From: Ceratothoa steindachneri
Lineage: Eukaryota > Arthropoda > Malacostraca > Isopoda > Cymothoidae
DNA: 64,000 nucleotides
Reading direction: 5' to 3'
Assembly (NCBI GenBank): GCA_963969495.1
Contig: OZ018317.1
Coordinates: 37,189,726 to 37,253,725 of the forward strand
Part shown: positions 23,261-34,403 of the stretch, one piece after another
Layout: the number at the start of each line of letters is the position of its first letter
Numbering within the stretch: the first letter of the stretch is position 1
Program-made: the position numbers and the translations under genes
The notes under the pieces: model-generated
What the model was told of the DNA's origin: nothing
The model's database searches: none
Seen by the model: the letters and a program-made list of their open reading frames with translations, nothing else

Positions 23261-24404
23261 ACAAATCTTTATGCTTACTCATATAAAGCCATACATGCAA
23301 ACAAACATATACCCATGTACACCCACCCATACTTGCACAACCGCATAATTAAAATAGCTACACTACTCGATGCACGTGAACCTTAACGTACATGCAGCTA
23401 CACCACTGAGCAAATTCGCATTAAGGAATATAGACACAATTACATATTCACGTATAGAAGATGGAGTAGAATACAAGGAAAAAATTGCCACCGTCATAAT
23501 GACCACCATTATTACGAAGAAGCAAAGAAAGTTTGTCCACGCAAGGTTAGGTGGTTGAGTTAGAGACATTAGTATGTTTGAGCCTTTTTAGTGAGAAATA
23601 CAGGGTGAGAAATAAGCCTACATGCAAACGGTGGCCGTTTATTGTGTAAAAATTTATGTTATATTCAATATAAGGTCAAAGGGTGAAATCATGGCAACAT
23701 TACGCCATAACTGCCCATTTATTTGGGGGATGTAAAAGGTGAATAAATAATATTATTAATAATATCTTCTCATAACAAAAGTTAAGAAAAAGGAAGGAAA
23801 AGGTGTATTTTTGCATGTGAAAGTATGATCAAAGGCAACGTACACCTGTTAGGATAGACATGTGCTTTTGTAAGCATGTGTGCTAATATAGACATGTGAT
23901 TAAATGTATATGCGCTGGTGGAAGTATGAATGCGTGTGAATAGATCTCAATTTTTGATTATGTGGTTTATTTTATGTATGAAAAAGAATAGACAAAAATA
24001 ACGCGGAAAATTCTGGCCAGAAGTAGGGGAAGTTAGGAGGAGGTGTGATGCATGAAACACTCATATTACGGCAAACCCCCAATAGGAGATCACTTGAAAC
24101 TCACTAAACTCTAGGGGTGGGTACCTCTCCTGAAACTGGCCCCGTTCCAGGGGACTGTAAGGGCGAATATGCATGGATTTATTTATTGAGAAACGAAAGG
24201 AATTGAAGGCTATTTGACTCAGGTGTCAAAGAGAAGGGTCAAGAAATAACTCTTATTAGTCTATTGGATTAATTCATATAAAGGACTACAATGAGTAGAA
24301 GGCTCTGGACAGTTTCAACTAAGACATTCAAAAGGCGAATCTTACTGAAATTTAAAGCTTACTAAATAAGAGGGGAAATTATTAATCAGATAAATAATTA
24401 TAGC
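23261..24404. other. No gene recognised
   Basis: No coding similarity up to the LINE fragment that becomes recognisable near 24405. The last ~200 bp may be unrecognised upstream LINE sequence. Confidence 0.4.
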
Positions 24405-25060
24405 TGTCAAATTGAGCTCGATCTTAAACGGGACGAATTCGGACTGCGATCAACTTTCGAGAGGATTGCCTAAAGGATTTGTCCTTACCCCACTTTTATT
24501 CATCGTGTAAACAAAAATGACCTCGATAAGGTTTACTTAGTAACATTCCAAATTCGCAGGTGAAATGAAATTAAGAAACAAGGCCGCTTTTGTATGTGAT
24601 GTAGGGAACAGACAATGGGACTTAGATAAAGCACTGTCAAGTAGGGAGAGAAATGGGTGTTAAACTCTTGGCATAGAATCCAAGGTCATTAATTTAGATA
24701 ATTGATATTTAAAGTAGATTACATATGAATGCATATATTCTAGATTTTATTCTAAAAGACCTAAATGTTTAAATTTGGGAAGACCAAAAATTGTAAAAAC
24801 AACGGTCGAGGTTACTAAGAAAGCTAACAGGATGCTAGGACACATGGTTCAGAATTATAAGTTTGAGTCGAAAGATGCCATTCTGCCTCTTAGATAAACC
24901 ATCGCTCGTCATTAACTCAAGTAAAAAGGTTTAAATATGGTTTCCCCACCTGTAAAAAGGCAACAGTTTGTCAAGACGGAGCAACGTAGGGCAGCTAAAC
25001 TAATTTCCGTGATTATAAACTATACAAATAAAGACGTCGATCCTTCGACCAAATAACTCA
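24405..25060 (+). pseudogene. CR1/L2-type LINE RT and thumb fragment
   Basis: Forward translation gives the RT block GLPKGFVLTPLLFIV (near 24465; usual P-Q-G-S replaced by P-K-G-F), then N-D-L-D-K and F-A-D-type sequence in shifted frames. The C-terminal thumb follows: KKANRMLG (near 24815), S-K-D-A-ILPL (24870) and QRRAAKLIS (24985). The YxDD region is scrambled. A matching LINE C-terminus lies at 26420-26560, on the far side of an LTR, so the LINE was probably longer and was interrupted. Frameshifts and stops throughout. Confidence 0.68.
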
Positions 25061-25362
25061 CAAGTAGAAAATGAATTAGCCACCCTATTGAAGTGTGTGA
25101 AAATAATAGAATAGCTCTGTAATATTGAATATAAACTAATGTTATAAATAGAGAATAGAACAAACACCTGTCGAATTGGATTGATATTGGTAAATAAGCG
25201 CTCCAACACGAACATAGCTCAAAATTAAATTAATTATAAAATTTCAAAATATAGACTAATATAACCTACCGATTAGTGGAAATCACGTCGGTTCGAATGG
25301 TTAAAATAGACTTTGAAGCACATCAATTGGTTGAAGTTGGAAAATTTTAGGTTTAAGATTTA

Positions 25363-26210
25363 TGTCGTAGAATAGGGTCAGGTTCAACCCTTCCTGCGTT
25401 TCTCAGCTGAGATAGATGACAGCTACGTGCGTGGGAGATTTATAATACAGACAGAGTGCAAATTAACCGAAATCTAAGTGAGCCAAATAGTCGGCTATCT
25501 TGTAGGTTCCGAGACAATAGAAACACGGGTACAAAAATAACTTTACTAATATGCAAAGTAATATTCTTTTTACAACGGTTAAAAGGGGTTTTGAAACAAA
25601 CTATATAACACATTTGACGTACACGAGTCTCAGCAAGTAAAAGTAGGGAGGCGGGGTCTTGGCGGGGACAGTCGTCGTACATACAAATGAACAATACTGA
25701 GAGGAGGGTCGCTCAAATGACCTTGAGAGTACACGAAGTGGGCGGGGGTAGTAGAGAGAGCACTTGCACAGGAGATATGCGCGTTGCTGTTACCTCGAAG
25801 GTTTGGTCCGAAGGAGTAATCCTTGCCTTGGCGCAAAGTTTAAATAATAGTCTCTTGACAATGACTACTAACGGGATGAACTTAGATCTTGCTATTTGGT
25901 TTAGAACACCGAGTCGAGACTGGGCGCGTTGCGTTTGAGGAGAGGGTAACAACGACTAAAGGGTAGACTCACGCAAATTAAACTAGAATACCCGGAAGCT
26001 TGAGGGGTTCTGCGAGGAATTTTGCTGAGTCCAACGGGACGCAAATAGCAGGTACGAACGGGGGCCGGCAGAGAGCGGATACTGACGGGGCAGGCAGGCA
26101 GCAGATATTCACCGGGCGGGCAGGCGGCAGATACTCCATTTCAACTCTGGCGCAGGAGGATATATGGTGGGGTCGAATGGAGTTCCCCCCCCCCCCCTCC
26201 GTCTGAAGGG
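25363..26210. repeat. Gypsy-2 LTR copy (right edge uncertain)
   Basis: Clearly similar to 63270-64000 from TGTCGTAG onward. Shared landmarks include GTGCGTGGGAGGTTTATAAT-like sequence, GAGAGCACTTGCACAGGAGA, GCGCGTTGCTGTTACCTCG and GGAGTAATCCTTGCCTTGGC-like sequence. It begins with the same TGTCGT hexamer as Gypsy-1 LTRs. Because the second copy runs off the window, the right end was placed by inference near the C-rich run at 26186-26199. No adjoining internal Gypsy sequence was found, so it may be a solo LTR. Confidence 0.65.
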
Positions 26211-26389
26211 AAGGGTTCTAGGTTCCGACGAATCGGCTGGCCAAGGTAGTCTTGCGCCATATTAGCAAAAGGTCCTAATGGGACCTTTTCGGGCTCTTAG
26301 GCTTGTCACGGCTTTCTGTGATGGTGGGCTTTCAGGGCACCACGGCGTCTCATAATTTCGCACTTCCATTAGCTCAGACAAAAAAAGGT

Positions 26390-26562
26390 CGACCAGGTGT
26401 CTCTTCTCTCTCTGATCTCTAACAATATAGATGAGTAGAAATTGGTTCAAAATCGAGTTGTGAATGAATGGAATAGGCTTAGTAGTCAGGTAGTAGATAC
26501 GTCCTAACTCATGGAGGAGATTTAAGAAGACACTGCATAGATTTATGAATGAGGATGCTTGG
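26390..26562 (+). pseudogene. LINE C-terminal tail
   Basis: Encodes NRVVNEWNRLSSQVVDTS, the conserved tail of CR1/L2-type LINE proteins, followed after a frameshift by L-H-R-F-M-N-E-D-A-W and a stop. It probably continues the LINE at 24405-25060, split by the Gypsy-2 LTR. The final codons merge into the 43-bp minisatellite. Confidence 0.65.
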
Positions 26563-26745
26563 TGAGCATGAAATTTTAGATAGATGTATGGATGAGGAGG
26601 CTAAGTGGGACTGAACTTTGAGATAGATTTATGGATGAGGAGGCTACGAGGGACTGAACTTTGAGATAGATTTATGGATAAGGAGGCTAGCTGGGACTGA
26701 ACTTAGAGATAGATTTATGGATGAGGAAGATAGATAGCACTGAAA
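26535..26745. repeat. 43-bp minisatellite at LINE 3' coding end
   Basis: About four to five units of GATAGATTTATGGATGAGGA plus GGCT...GGGACTGAACTTTGA. The first, most diverged unit lies over the last codons of the LINE tail (R-F-M-N-E-D). Confidence 0.88.
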
Positions 26746-27499
26746 TTGATGGTAATAGGAGATTCCTCGTATAGTAGATTTATTATCATTTTGCAAACTC
26801 TTTTATTTTTATGTTCTTATGAATCAGCAAAACTGACAGCGAGGAAAATAAAAACCGACCTGAGATCACTCTCCTGAGAAGTAAGTGCACAAATTCGCTT
26901 TCCATTTTCTTTTAACACTCCCTTCTCAACTGAATTAATTTCACTACTAGTAAGAGAAGGTATACGCGAAGTAGATTTTTTCCTATTCATTCCTACGTTG
27001 TGCATGTGTATTTGAGGGAGTACAACTAGTTTTAAGTTTCTTTAAAGTGAAGGTGTATGAACCATAGATGAACACGGAGGTATGTAGACATACATCTTGA
27101 CCTAGTAAAACAAAATTATTAAATAAAAGAATGATTTGATTTTTTTGTGCAGATGTAAATGAGAGTTATGAACAATTCTAGACCAAAAATTAGAATTAAC
27201 ATCATGTAATTAAGGACCTTAAAAAGGGTACTAATGCCCCCCACCCATATGGGATTGCGGGTATAGGAGGTCAATAACCTTGGTACAACTGAAACCTGGA
27301 TTAGCGGCGCGCCCTCAGAACCCAGTGCCCTAAAGAAACTGGTAGTCTCTATCGGGTAGTCTTTTGGGACTCTTTTTAAATCGGCTGCCATCTTTTCCAC
27401 GCCGGGTTAGACCGAGCAAAGGGTGAGAGAGGGTGTTAAACCCTCTGCTACCCTTCGCTTTCTTTCTTGTTCTTGCCCTGAGTCGGTAGGAAGGTCCTT
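26746..27499. other. No gene recognised
   Basis: No recognised coding region. 27119-27400 on the minus strand ends in an A/T-rich tail and may be a LINE 3' UTR, but no coding part could be tied to it. Confidence 0.4.
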
Positions 27500-28085
27500 G
27501 AAAGTCTTTATTCTGTCGTTCTCCGTCTTTTTCATTGTTATCATCACCATTCCCTACATCCACCATTCTGTAGTTCTCCCTTCTTCTCACTTTTATGATT
27601 ACCATTCCCTACATCTACTATTCTGTCGTTCTCCTTCGTTTTTATAATTTTTAACATCACTATTCCCTACATTTACCATTCTTTAGTTTTGCCTCCTTTT
27701 CATTTTTATCATCACCATTCCCTACCTTCCCCATTCTATCGTTCTCCCTCTTTGTTATTTTTATCATCAGCATTCCCTACATTCACTATTCTGTGGCTCT
27801 CCTTAGTTTTTTCATTTTTACCATCACCATTCCCAACATTCACCCTTCTCTAATTTTTCCTCCTTTTTATTTTTATCATTACCATTCCCTACCTCTACCA
27901 TTCTGTCGTTCTCTCTCCTTACATTTTCATCATCATCATTCGCTACATCCACCATTCTCTAGTTCTCTCTCCTTTTCATTTTTAGCATTTCCATTCTGTC
28001 GTTCTCTCTTTTTCATTTTATCATCCCCATTCCCAACATCCCCCCATTCCGTCGTTCTCTCTCTCTTTCATTTTCCTTATCATCA
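27500..28085. repeat. ~58-bp minisatellite, pyrimidine-rich
   Basis: About ten units built from TTATCATCACCATTCCCTAC, ATCCACCATTCTGTCGTTCT and CTCCTTTTCATTT-type blocks, with point variation. The open frame at 27793-28287 (His/Tyr/Ser/Pro repeats) is a by-product. Confidence 0.92.
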
Positions 28086-28491
28086 TTGCTATTTTATTCA
28101 CCATTCACAGTCAGTATCTGCGATTCACTCCAATATCGAATTACTTTCGAGTCCATCAGTCCATGGGATAATTGGAGTCGCCTTGGATCCAAGCAATCGC
28201 TTGTCTTGCCACGATGCGTACAACAAGATCCGTCAGTTCACTTCAATGCCCTTATTACCTCTATCCCCCCCCCCACACACACATTAGGAGGGAGAAGAGG
28301 TTGGAGTTTGACCTCTCTCCCTGCGAGTTGTCAACTGTCAAAACAGGAATAAATCAGGGACGAGACGCGACTAATTTCGCGAAAGAGTACTCATTATCAT
28401 TAAATTAAGAGGAGTGGAGGAAGAATTTGGCTGAGAGAAATGCGACACGATTTATTTGGTGGGGTAGCGGGTTTTGCTGGCTTCCTGAATG

Positions 28492-28494
<3 letters not shown>
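28086..28494. other. No gene recognised
   Basis: Includes a short C-run and (CA)n at 28265-28286. No coding similarity. Confidence 0.45.

Positions 28495-28551
<57 letters not shown>
28495..28551. repeat. (TC)n microsatellite
   Basis: About 28 TC units. A second, shorter impure TC run lies at 28788-28818 and passes straight into (TA)n. Confidence 0.96.
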
Positions 28552-28554
<3 letters not shown>

Positions 28555-28816
28555 CCTTTCTCTTTATTTGTTTATTTTCCTCTCCCTACTTTACGCTCTA
28601 TTTTATTTATTTTCTCTCAATTTAAGGGAAAATCTTCAGAAGATTCCTGCTCTCTCCTTTTCTTTACGAAGTCTCTTTTTTTGCCCACTTGGATGATACC
28701 GCGTCCACAAACTTTCACTATCCCTCACTATACCACTTTGTTATGAACTCCGGAATTTTCATAATTACAAAGATATTCTTGCGCGCGCTCTCTCTCTCTC
28801 TCTCCCTCCTCTCTCT

Positions 28817-28818
<2 letters not shown>

Positions 28819-28907
<89 letters not shown>
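28819..28907. repeat. (TA)n microsatellite
   Basis: About 44 TA units, 87 bp beyond hammerhead-like motif 5 on its 3' side. Confidence 0.97.
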
Positions 28908-28909
<2 letters not shown>

Positions 28910-28993
28910 TATACTTGTAATTGATTTGTTCCTTGGGAATCTGCTATGTAGTAGGAATAAGAAGACCCAGGTGATTACACTAATCATTTATTG

Positions 28994-29034
28994 GCCGGAC
29001 GTTTCGGACCTTCACTAGGACCATCTTCAGCGAC
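28994..29034 (-). ncRNA. Hammerhead-like motif 5
   Basis: Reverse complement of motif 6, identical in sequence. Faces left, towards the (TA)n at 28819-28907. Confidence 0.58.
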
Positions 29035-29102
29035 TGTGTCCACTAATGCATTCTTTTAACTGTTATCGTTAATATTCCTTCCCTTTCTCATTAGTGGACA
29101 CA

Positions 29103-29143
29103 GTCGCTGAAGATGGTCCTAGTGAAGGTCCGAAACGTCCGGC
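29103..29143 (+). ncRNA. Hammerhead-like motif 6
   Basis: GTCG, core CTGAAGA (29107-29113), T, then GGTCC with loop TAGTGAA and GGTCC (two G-C pairs, a T-T mismatch, two C-G pairs), GAAA, CG, TC, CGGC. GTCG and CGGC form four helix I pairs including one wobble. Helix II is the weakest point. Confidence 0.58.
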
Positions 29144-29183
29144 CAATAAATGATTAGTGTAATCACCTGGGTCTTCTTATTCC

Positions 29184-29185
<2 letters not shown>

Positions 29186-29264
<79 letters not shown>
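29186..29264. repeat. (TA)n then (TG)n microsatellite
   Basis: About 28 TA units to 29243, then about 10 TG units. Starts at the outer edge of the right palindrome arm, 45 bp from motif 6. Confidence 0.97.
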
Positions 29265-29265
<1 letters not shown>

Positions 29266-29874
29266 CGCTTGTTTGAAATTTTTTAAAATTGTAGCATGTG
29301 TTCGTGCCTTTATGTATGTGCGCGCGCGTGTATGACATGATTTCCTGCCAAAACGGAACTTGAAGACAACATGGATGAGGTAGAAAAACTGTATAAAGGA
29401 TTACCTCTCTCATTACACTGTAAATTCATATATATTATACTCCCTAATTTGAATTTTTATTCATTATTCTTTTTCAAATCTCTTTCTTTCTCCCCCCCCC
29501 AACCCTTGGAGTAATTGGAAGTAAACAATAGGTTTAGAGAAGGAGGGGGGGGGGGGCACTCCCACTCATATGTGCAATGGGAGAGTGCACTTGAGGTGGT
29601 TGAATGTGGGATTGGGCGTGATGGTGGCGATATCTGAAATGAAGTAGCGAATCGAGGTTGCTTCCGGAACACAGAGAAGTTCTTTGTTCCGTCATAATTC
29701 TCCTCACGTCATTGTGTTCACGAATCACGATAGACCAGGCTTGACGTCAGAGGGGGATGAGGGGCGTGGCGAAGGACCCTCCCTTTACTCACACACGAGT
29801 CAACGGATAGAGATAAGTAGATTTCGATTTCGATTAAAAATACCTGATTTAATAAATATATGCATATAGTGTAA
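29265..29874. other. No gene recognised
   Basis: Includes C-run and G-run stretches (29492-29500, 29544-29556). No coding similarity. Confidence 0.45.
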
Positions 29875-30700
29875 ATAGTTAGATTGTATGTAGGTAGGTA
29901 GGTTTTTAAGTAAGTTGGTGGTTATGTAGGCAGATGGGGGAGGTAGATTTGTAGCTAGGGAGATAGGATAATAAGTGGATAGATTGGTAGATAAATTGTA
30001 GAAGGTATGTTTTGATAGGTAGGTTGATTTAAGTTCGGTAGACAGGTAATTAGGTAGTTAAGTATGCACGGAGGTAGATTTGTAGCTATATAGATAGGCA
30101 GGTAAGTGTATAGATTGGTAGTTGAATTGTAGTTAGGTAGGTTTTAAGTAGATAGGTAGTTTTAAAGTCGGTAGACAGGTAAGTAGGTAGTAAAGTAGGC
30201 AGGGAGGTAGATTTGTAGCTAGGGAGATAGGCAAGTAAGTGGATAGATTGGTAGATGAATTGTAGGTAGGTGTGTTTTAGGTAGGTATGTTGTTTTAAGG
30301 TCGGTAGACAGGTAAGTAGGTAATTAAGTAGGTAGGCAGGTATTATTTTCGCTAGGAAGATAAGGAAGTAGGTAGATAGATTTATAGATATAGTGTAAAC
30401 ATATTATAGATTTTAGGTAGGTAGGTAGGTAGTTAAATAGACAGGTGGGCAGGTAGATAGATATTTAGATGAGGAAGAAGGCAGGTAAATCGATTGATAG
30501 ATAGATTCTAAAGATATGTAATGTAGGTAGGCAGGTAGGTTGTTTTAGGTCGGTAACATGTAGGTAGGTAGTTAAGTAGGTAAGTAGGCACGTAGGCAGA
30601 TAGGTTTTCAGCTAAGGAGATAGGTAGGTAGGTGGATATAACGATAGATGGTAGATAAATAAATTGTAGGTAGGTAGGTTTTTAGTTAACGAGATAGGAA
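29875..30700. repeat. Degenerate GTAG-rich satellite, ~131-bp higher-order unit
   Basis: A TAGG/GTAG tetramer-rich array with larger periodicity. GGTAGATTTGTAGCT recurs near 29942, 30072 and 30206, about 131-134 bp apart, each followed by a GATAGATTGGTAG block and a TCGGTAGACAGGTAA block. Later units diverge. It is TAGG, not the TTAGG or TTAGGG telomere unit. Confidence 0.88.
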
Positions 30701-31019
30701 GGTAGCTATGCAGATGATTTTCAACATTTTACTGTAGATAGATATATTAAGTCGATAGTTAAATTGTTTAATGGATAGATACAAAAGCCAATTTATTTTT
30801 TTATTATATTCATCGAAAGGTAGATAAGAAAAGAAAAGCTACCCTGAACTACGCTAATAGCTTTGTAGGGAAAGTTAGGATTTTTTAGTTCTCTTTGAAT
30901 CAATTTTGATGAAACTTTTCCCATTTGATCTGACCAAATATGGCAACACAAGCTATTTTTTCATTATATAAACTGTGTTTCGTCCTTTAATTTTTAGGTC
31001 AGTTTCGTCGTTTTGGGGG

Positions 31020-32144
31020 TGAACCGCGCTAATATCCTTTCCATGAAAGTAGCCCATCTAGGCATCTAGCCAGGAATCCAAGACCTCCTTCAGGAGATTG
31101 CAGTAGGCGGCTACGGTCACTTTAACCCCATCAGGCACCCTGAGTAGGCCAACAAGTCTGTGTCCAATCATATCTGCCCACAACATAATCCCTCTTCCCT
31201 GCTGTTGACGTCGCAAAGGTTGATGGCGCTCATCTCCGAAATAGACCCGAATATTTGCTCAATCATCAGGTCCGTCAAGGGTGGCCCTGGTCTCGCCTGT
31301 GATGAGAACGCAACTCGTGTCCAACGTGATGTACTTTCGTGTCCATTAAAGCATCGACGTTTTGTGACGGGGCGTCATAGGAGCTAGTTTCAGGAGAGCT
31401 CGTACGGAAGCCATGGTCCCTATGAGGTGGTTCCTGGTGGTCTTCGGTACATAGGGATGACCAGCGGCGGTGAAAATGATTTTCCTTGTTTGTCCGACAT
31501 AGTGAGATGTAGAGTCACTCGCGACTCGACTCGCATGCGACTAAAAATAACTGAAATGTGGTATTCTGGTTTGCATTTTAATATAAACTGCCCGAAAATA
31601 AGACAATGCAAGCCAAGAAAAAGAGTATAAACCACATTCGCGAAGAAGTAGCATGGGATTTATTACAAATGTGGTTCTCTGAGAATTCCCCTTCATCTGA
31701 CATTCTGAGGATGGAGATCTTGAAGAATAAAGGAAACTAACAATTGAACTACAGACAATAAAAAGAAAAACAAACAAACTATGAAGAGTAAAAAAAAAAG
31801 TTGGGCGTTTTTTATGTTCTTTTATTTAATACTGAAAATCTTAAAAAAAACCATAAGTCATTCGAATCAAACCACTCGTATAAGTATATAAAAAAACAAG
31901 ATAAGCACGTAAATTATTGTCTACTAAATAACCGTAGGAAGATAGTGTCCACGGCAGCAACAAATGTAGACAATATGGTCACACCACGTACCTGGCGGCC
32001 AATATTCCTTAAATCCCCTGGAGTTACCGTTTTAGAGGTCTCACAATTGGATCGATTTTTCCTTAGCGAAAGGGCCATCAGAAATCGTCTAACTGTGTCG
32101 ACATAGCGAAGTAAATTCTCCACAATAACATGAACAATGTTCAT
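31020..32144 (-). pseudogene. Tc1-like transposase relic (Tc1-1)
   Basis: The N-terminal paired-like part is read near 32060-31960 (KTVTPGDLRNIGRQVRG), followed by ~430 bp of mostly noncoding sequence shared with 44572-44912. Catalytic-domain blocks then run on the minus strand from 31400 to 31050: WTRKYITLD, a T-G-E where F-S-D-E is expected (first Asp apparently lost), T-R-A-T-LDGPD, RRQQQGRGIMLWADMIG, and LLRVPDGVKVTVAAYCNLLKEVLDSW. The second and third acidic residues were not found; the protein stops at the subterminal repeat. Several stops. Inactive, but both ends look recognisable by a related transposase. Confidence 0.78.
31545..31990 (+). repeat. Dispersed repeat X, copy 1 (inside Tc1-1)
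   Basis: Shares ~340 alignable bases with the complement of 44572-44912, for example GAATTCCCCTTCATCTGACATTC and ACTCGTATAAGTATAT. Copy 1 has extra sequence near 31600-31670 that copy 2 lacks. It lies between the N-terminal and catalytic parts of the transposase relic, so it is either an original part of this Tc1 family or an insertion. Confidence 0.75.
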
Positions 32145-32352
32145 AAAGAGGATTGATGCTATTAGCGTGGTTCATCCCTCAAAACGACGAATCTGTAATA
32201 AGAATTGAAGGTCGTAACACAACATAATGAAAACAAAATATTAGTGTTGCCATATTGGCCAGACCAACTGGGAAAGTTCCATCAAAATTGATTCACAGAG
32301 AACCAAGAAATCCTAACTTTCCCACGAAACTATTAGCGTGGTTGAGGGTGTA

Positions 32353-33256
32353 TAAGGATAGGTAGATATAAATATACTAATGGTTGGTGGATCTAAATTT
32401 TAAATTATTTCTCCAAATTACCGGGCAAAATATGTTACAAATTTACACATAATCCGTAATAAACACATGAACAGTCATCATAGATACCCTGTAGATAAGT
32501 ATACCTTACTATTTCTCTCAACCATAACAACAGACAGACAACTTTGGGAACGGGTAAGGAAAGGGACGGGGGAAATTATGATGTAAATTTGTGAAAATAA
32601 CCGAGTGAATTTCTACCAGCCTTCCAACCGAAACGCAAAGTATGGTTGGAAAGTTCGCCATTACCGGGTTCTAGCCTTGTCTCTAATTTGGGTTCCAAGT
32701 CAGAAGCAAATTAAACCTTATTTAAAAATACTTAAAGGAAGATAAATTATGGGCGTTAAATTGAGCGCATTGACGTTAAAGCCTGATGCAACACATGCAA
32801 AAAAAATACCCGCTTTTAGATTAACTTGCAACCAGTCTCCCCCATTATTTCATTCTTTTAGGGGTGGTTTTGGAGGGGATGGGGGGCGTATTTCCTGTTT
32901 TTAGGACCTTCCTCGGTCAAAATGAGAAGGAACGAGTATTTTCTCTTAGCTAGCTGTAAATGACTTTCTCCTGGGGTTGAAATTGTGTATAATGAAGCTG
33001 TTTAGAATGAATAATGAGAAAGTTGGGAGAGGGGTTGACTTGTTTGGGGCATACTTTATTGTGAATTTTGTTGTTGTTTTATTTTTTTCAAGGCAAAAAC
33101 CAATGAAGGAATCTTCCGCAGAAAGTTTGCGAGCAAAGATCTGTAAAGAGAGCGGAAAGGCTAAAAGAAGTGAAAAGGTGGGAAAGATGTCGAGTCTCAC
33201 ATACACCTATGAGCGTTAAGGCAGAAGTCGGCTGGAGCTCTTGCCACATACATATG
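32353..33256. other. No gene recognised
   Basis: No supported coding region or element ends. It borders the LTR of Gypsy-1 copy B. Confidence 0.45.
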
Positions 33257-34403
33257 TGTCGTATTATTCGTGAGCGGATGCCGACGCTGGAGAGAATGCA
33301 GTCTACTGACGTTGCATGCGGCCAGATGGATAGACCAGCTGCACACAGCTAATAAGAGGTAAGTGCGTGAGGAGATTAATGTTTGGCCAAAGGGAAGATT
33401 TAAATACCAGTTTTCATTCAAGGTTATTGAAAGATTTGAAACAAAAATAAACTTTAATTACACTAATAATGCTAATTATGGAAATGTCTACAAAGAAAAA
33501 TGAATGGGAGAAACATGTCGATTTCAATGAGATAATAAATCAAATACTAATCAGTTTAACGAGGATCGAAATATGGGGCTTGGTCAGTCAGTAAAAATGT
33601 TTGTAAACACTGGTGAGTCCAATTAAAGGGTCAGTAGGAGAATATCAGGTGGCAAGGAAAAAAAGGGGGGGGGGGATTATCCTCGAAAAGGGGTAAAAGG
33701 GTTTTACCTTGACGGCTTGAGTCTTGGTGAGATGAGCGATTCTTACGAGGCGGGCTAGTATTGCTGCTTGAGGGGCGTTGGGCTCTTGACGGAGGGGTCG
33801 GAATTACCTAGGGCACGAGTAAGGTAATTTCCAGGCTGGGTGAGACACTCTCGGTTTGGGATGAGTAATCTCAGACGAGGGGCCAGGTTTCCTTCACGGG
33901 ATGAGTAGAGTGGTTCGCGCAATTCTCCAAAGAAAAAGTCGTTTCACGAATTCGCCGATTGAATGTGGCCAAACTCACGACAATCTACCTAGCCGACGAG
34001 ACCTAACTCTGAGTTTCGACTCGAGACGAGGGTTTGTAACTTCACGAAAGGGTGGGCGGTACTCTCTGACGAGTAACGGTTGACCTTAGGTTAAATTCCC
34101 AGCTGGCTTCCTTGATAGAAAGCATCCAGGCATGGCAGTATCTCGGGAGTAACCATTGGCGCCAGTCTCTTCAGGCATAGACGAGATAAGACGCCCGAGG
34201 AAGCTTCTTCTTGGGTCGGAAAAATGCTTCTCAGCGGGGGATAGACCGACTGATCAAACACAGGTGTTACCAGCCAATTTGTACTTTTCCCAAGCGATAA
34301 GAGTTCTCTCTCCTTGCGTTTAGAGATCGAGCTTAGGCCTAAGTGGTCTCTGCTTGAATAAGGAGTGGGGTTCAAGGTGGACCTTAGTGTTCGTTCCCTC
34401 ATA
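33257..34403 (-). repeat. Gypsy-1 copy B 3' LTR
   Basis: Begins TGTCGTATTATTCGTGAG and ends at CTCATA, where the other copies end CACA. Collinear with the LTRs at 11436-12562 and 40236-41406. Confidence 0.8.

Larger units (their letters stand above)
28949..29188. repeat. Perfect palindrome: 100-bp arms, 40-bp spacer
   Basis: Arms 28949-29048 and 29089-29188 are exact reverse complements by base-by-base reading; the spacer is 29049-29088. Each arm carries a hammerhead-like motif pointing outward, followed by AATAAATGATTAG and then TTCCTACTA at the outer edge. (TA)n tracts flank both sides (starting at the outer edge on the right and after a 41-bp gap on the left). No PLE coding sequence is present. 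The perfect arms imply recent formation or gene conversion. Confidence 0.95.
30842..32350 (-). mobile_element. Tc1-like transposon with IR/DR ends
   Basis: Inverted ends of ~108 bp (30842-30949 and 32244-32350), starting CCCTGAACTACGCTAATAG and, on the complement, CACCCTCAACCACGCTAATA. TA lies on each side (30840-30841, 32351-32352). A second inverted pair further inside (31003-31050 and 32151-32200) repeats the same core: ACCGCGCTAATA on the left, ACCACGCTAATAG on the complement of the right. Each end therefore carries two direct copies, the IR/DR plan of many Tc1-like elements. Total length is 1,509 bp. Confidence 0.88.

Noticed and set aside
22707..23286. Two overlapping ~110-codon frames rich in Leu, His and Thr
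   Set aside because: Created by the ~40-bp minisatellite; no start context, domain or conservation.
29875..30700. Telomeric or subtelomeric repeat
   Set aside because: Repeat is TAGG/GTAG with a ~131-bp higher-order unit, not TTAGG or TTAGGG, and it lies internally among transposons.
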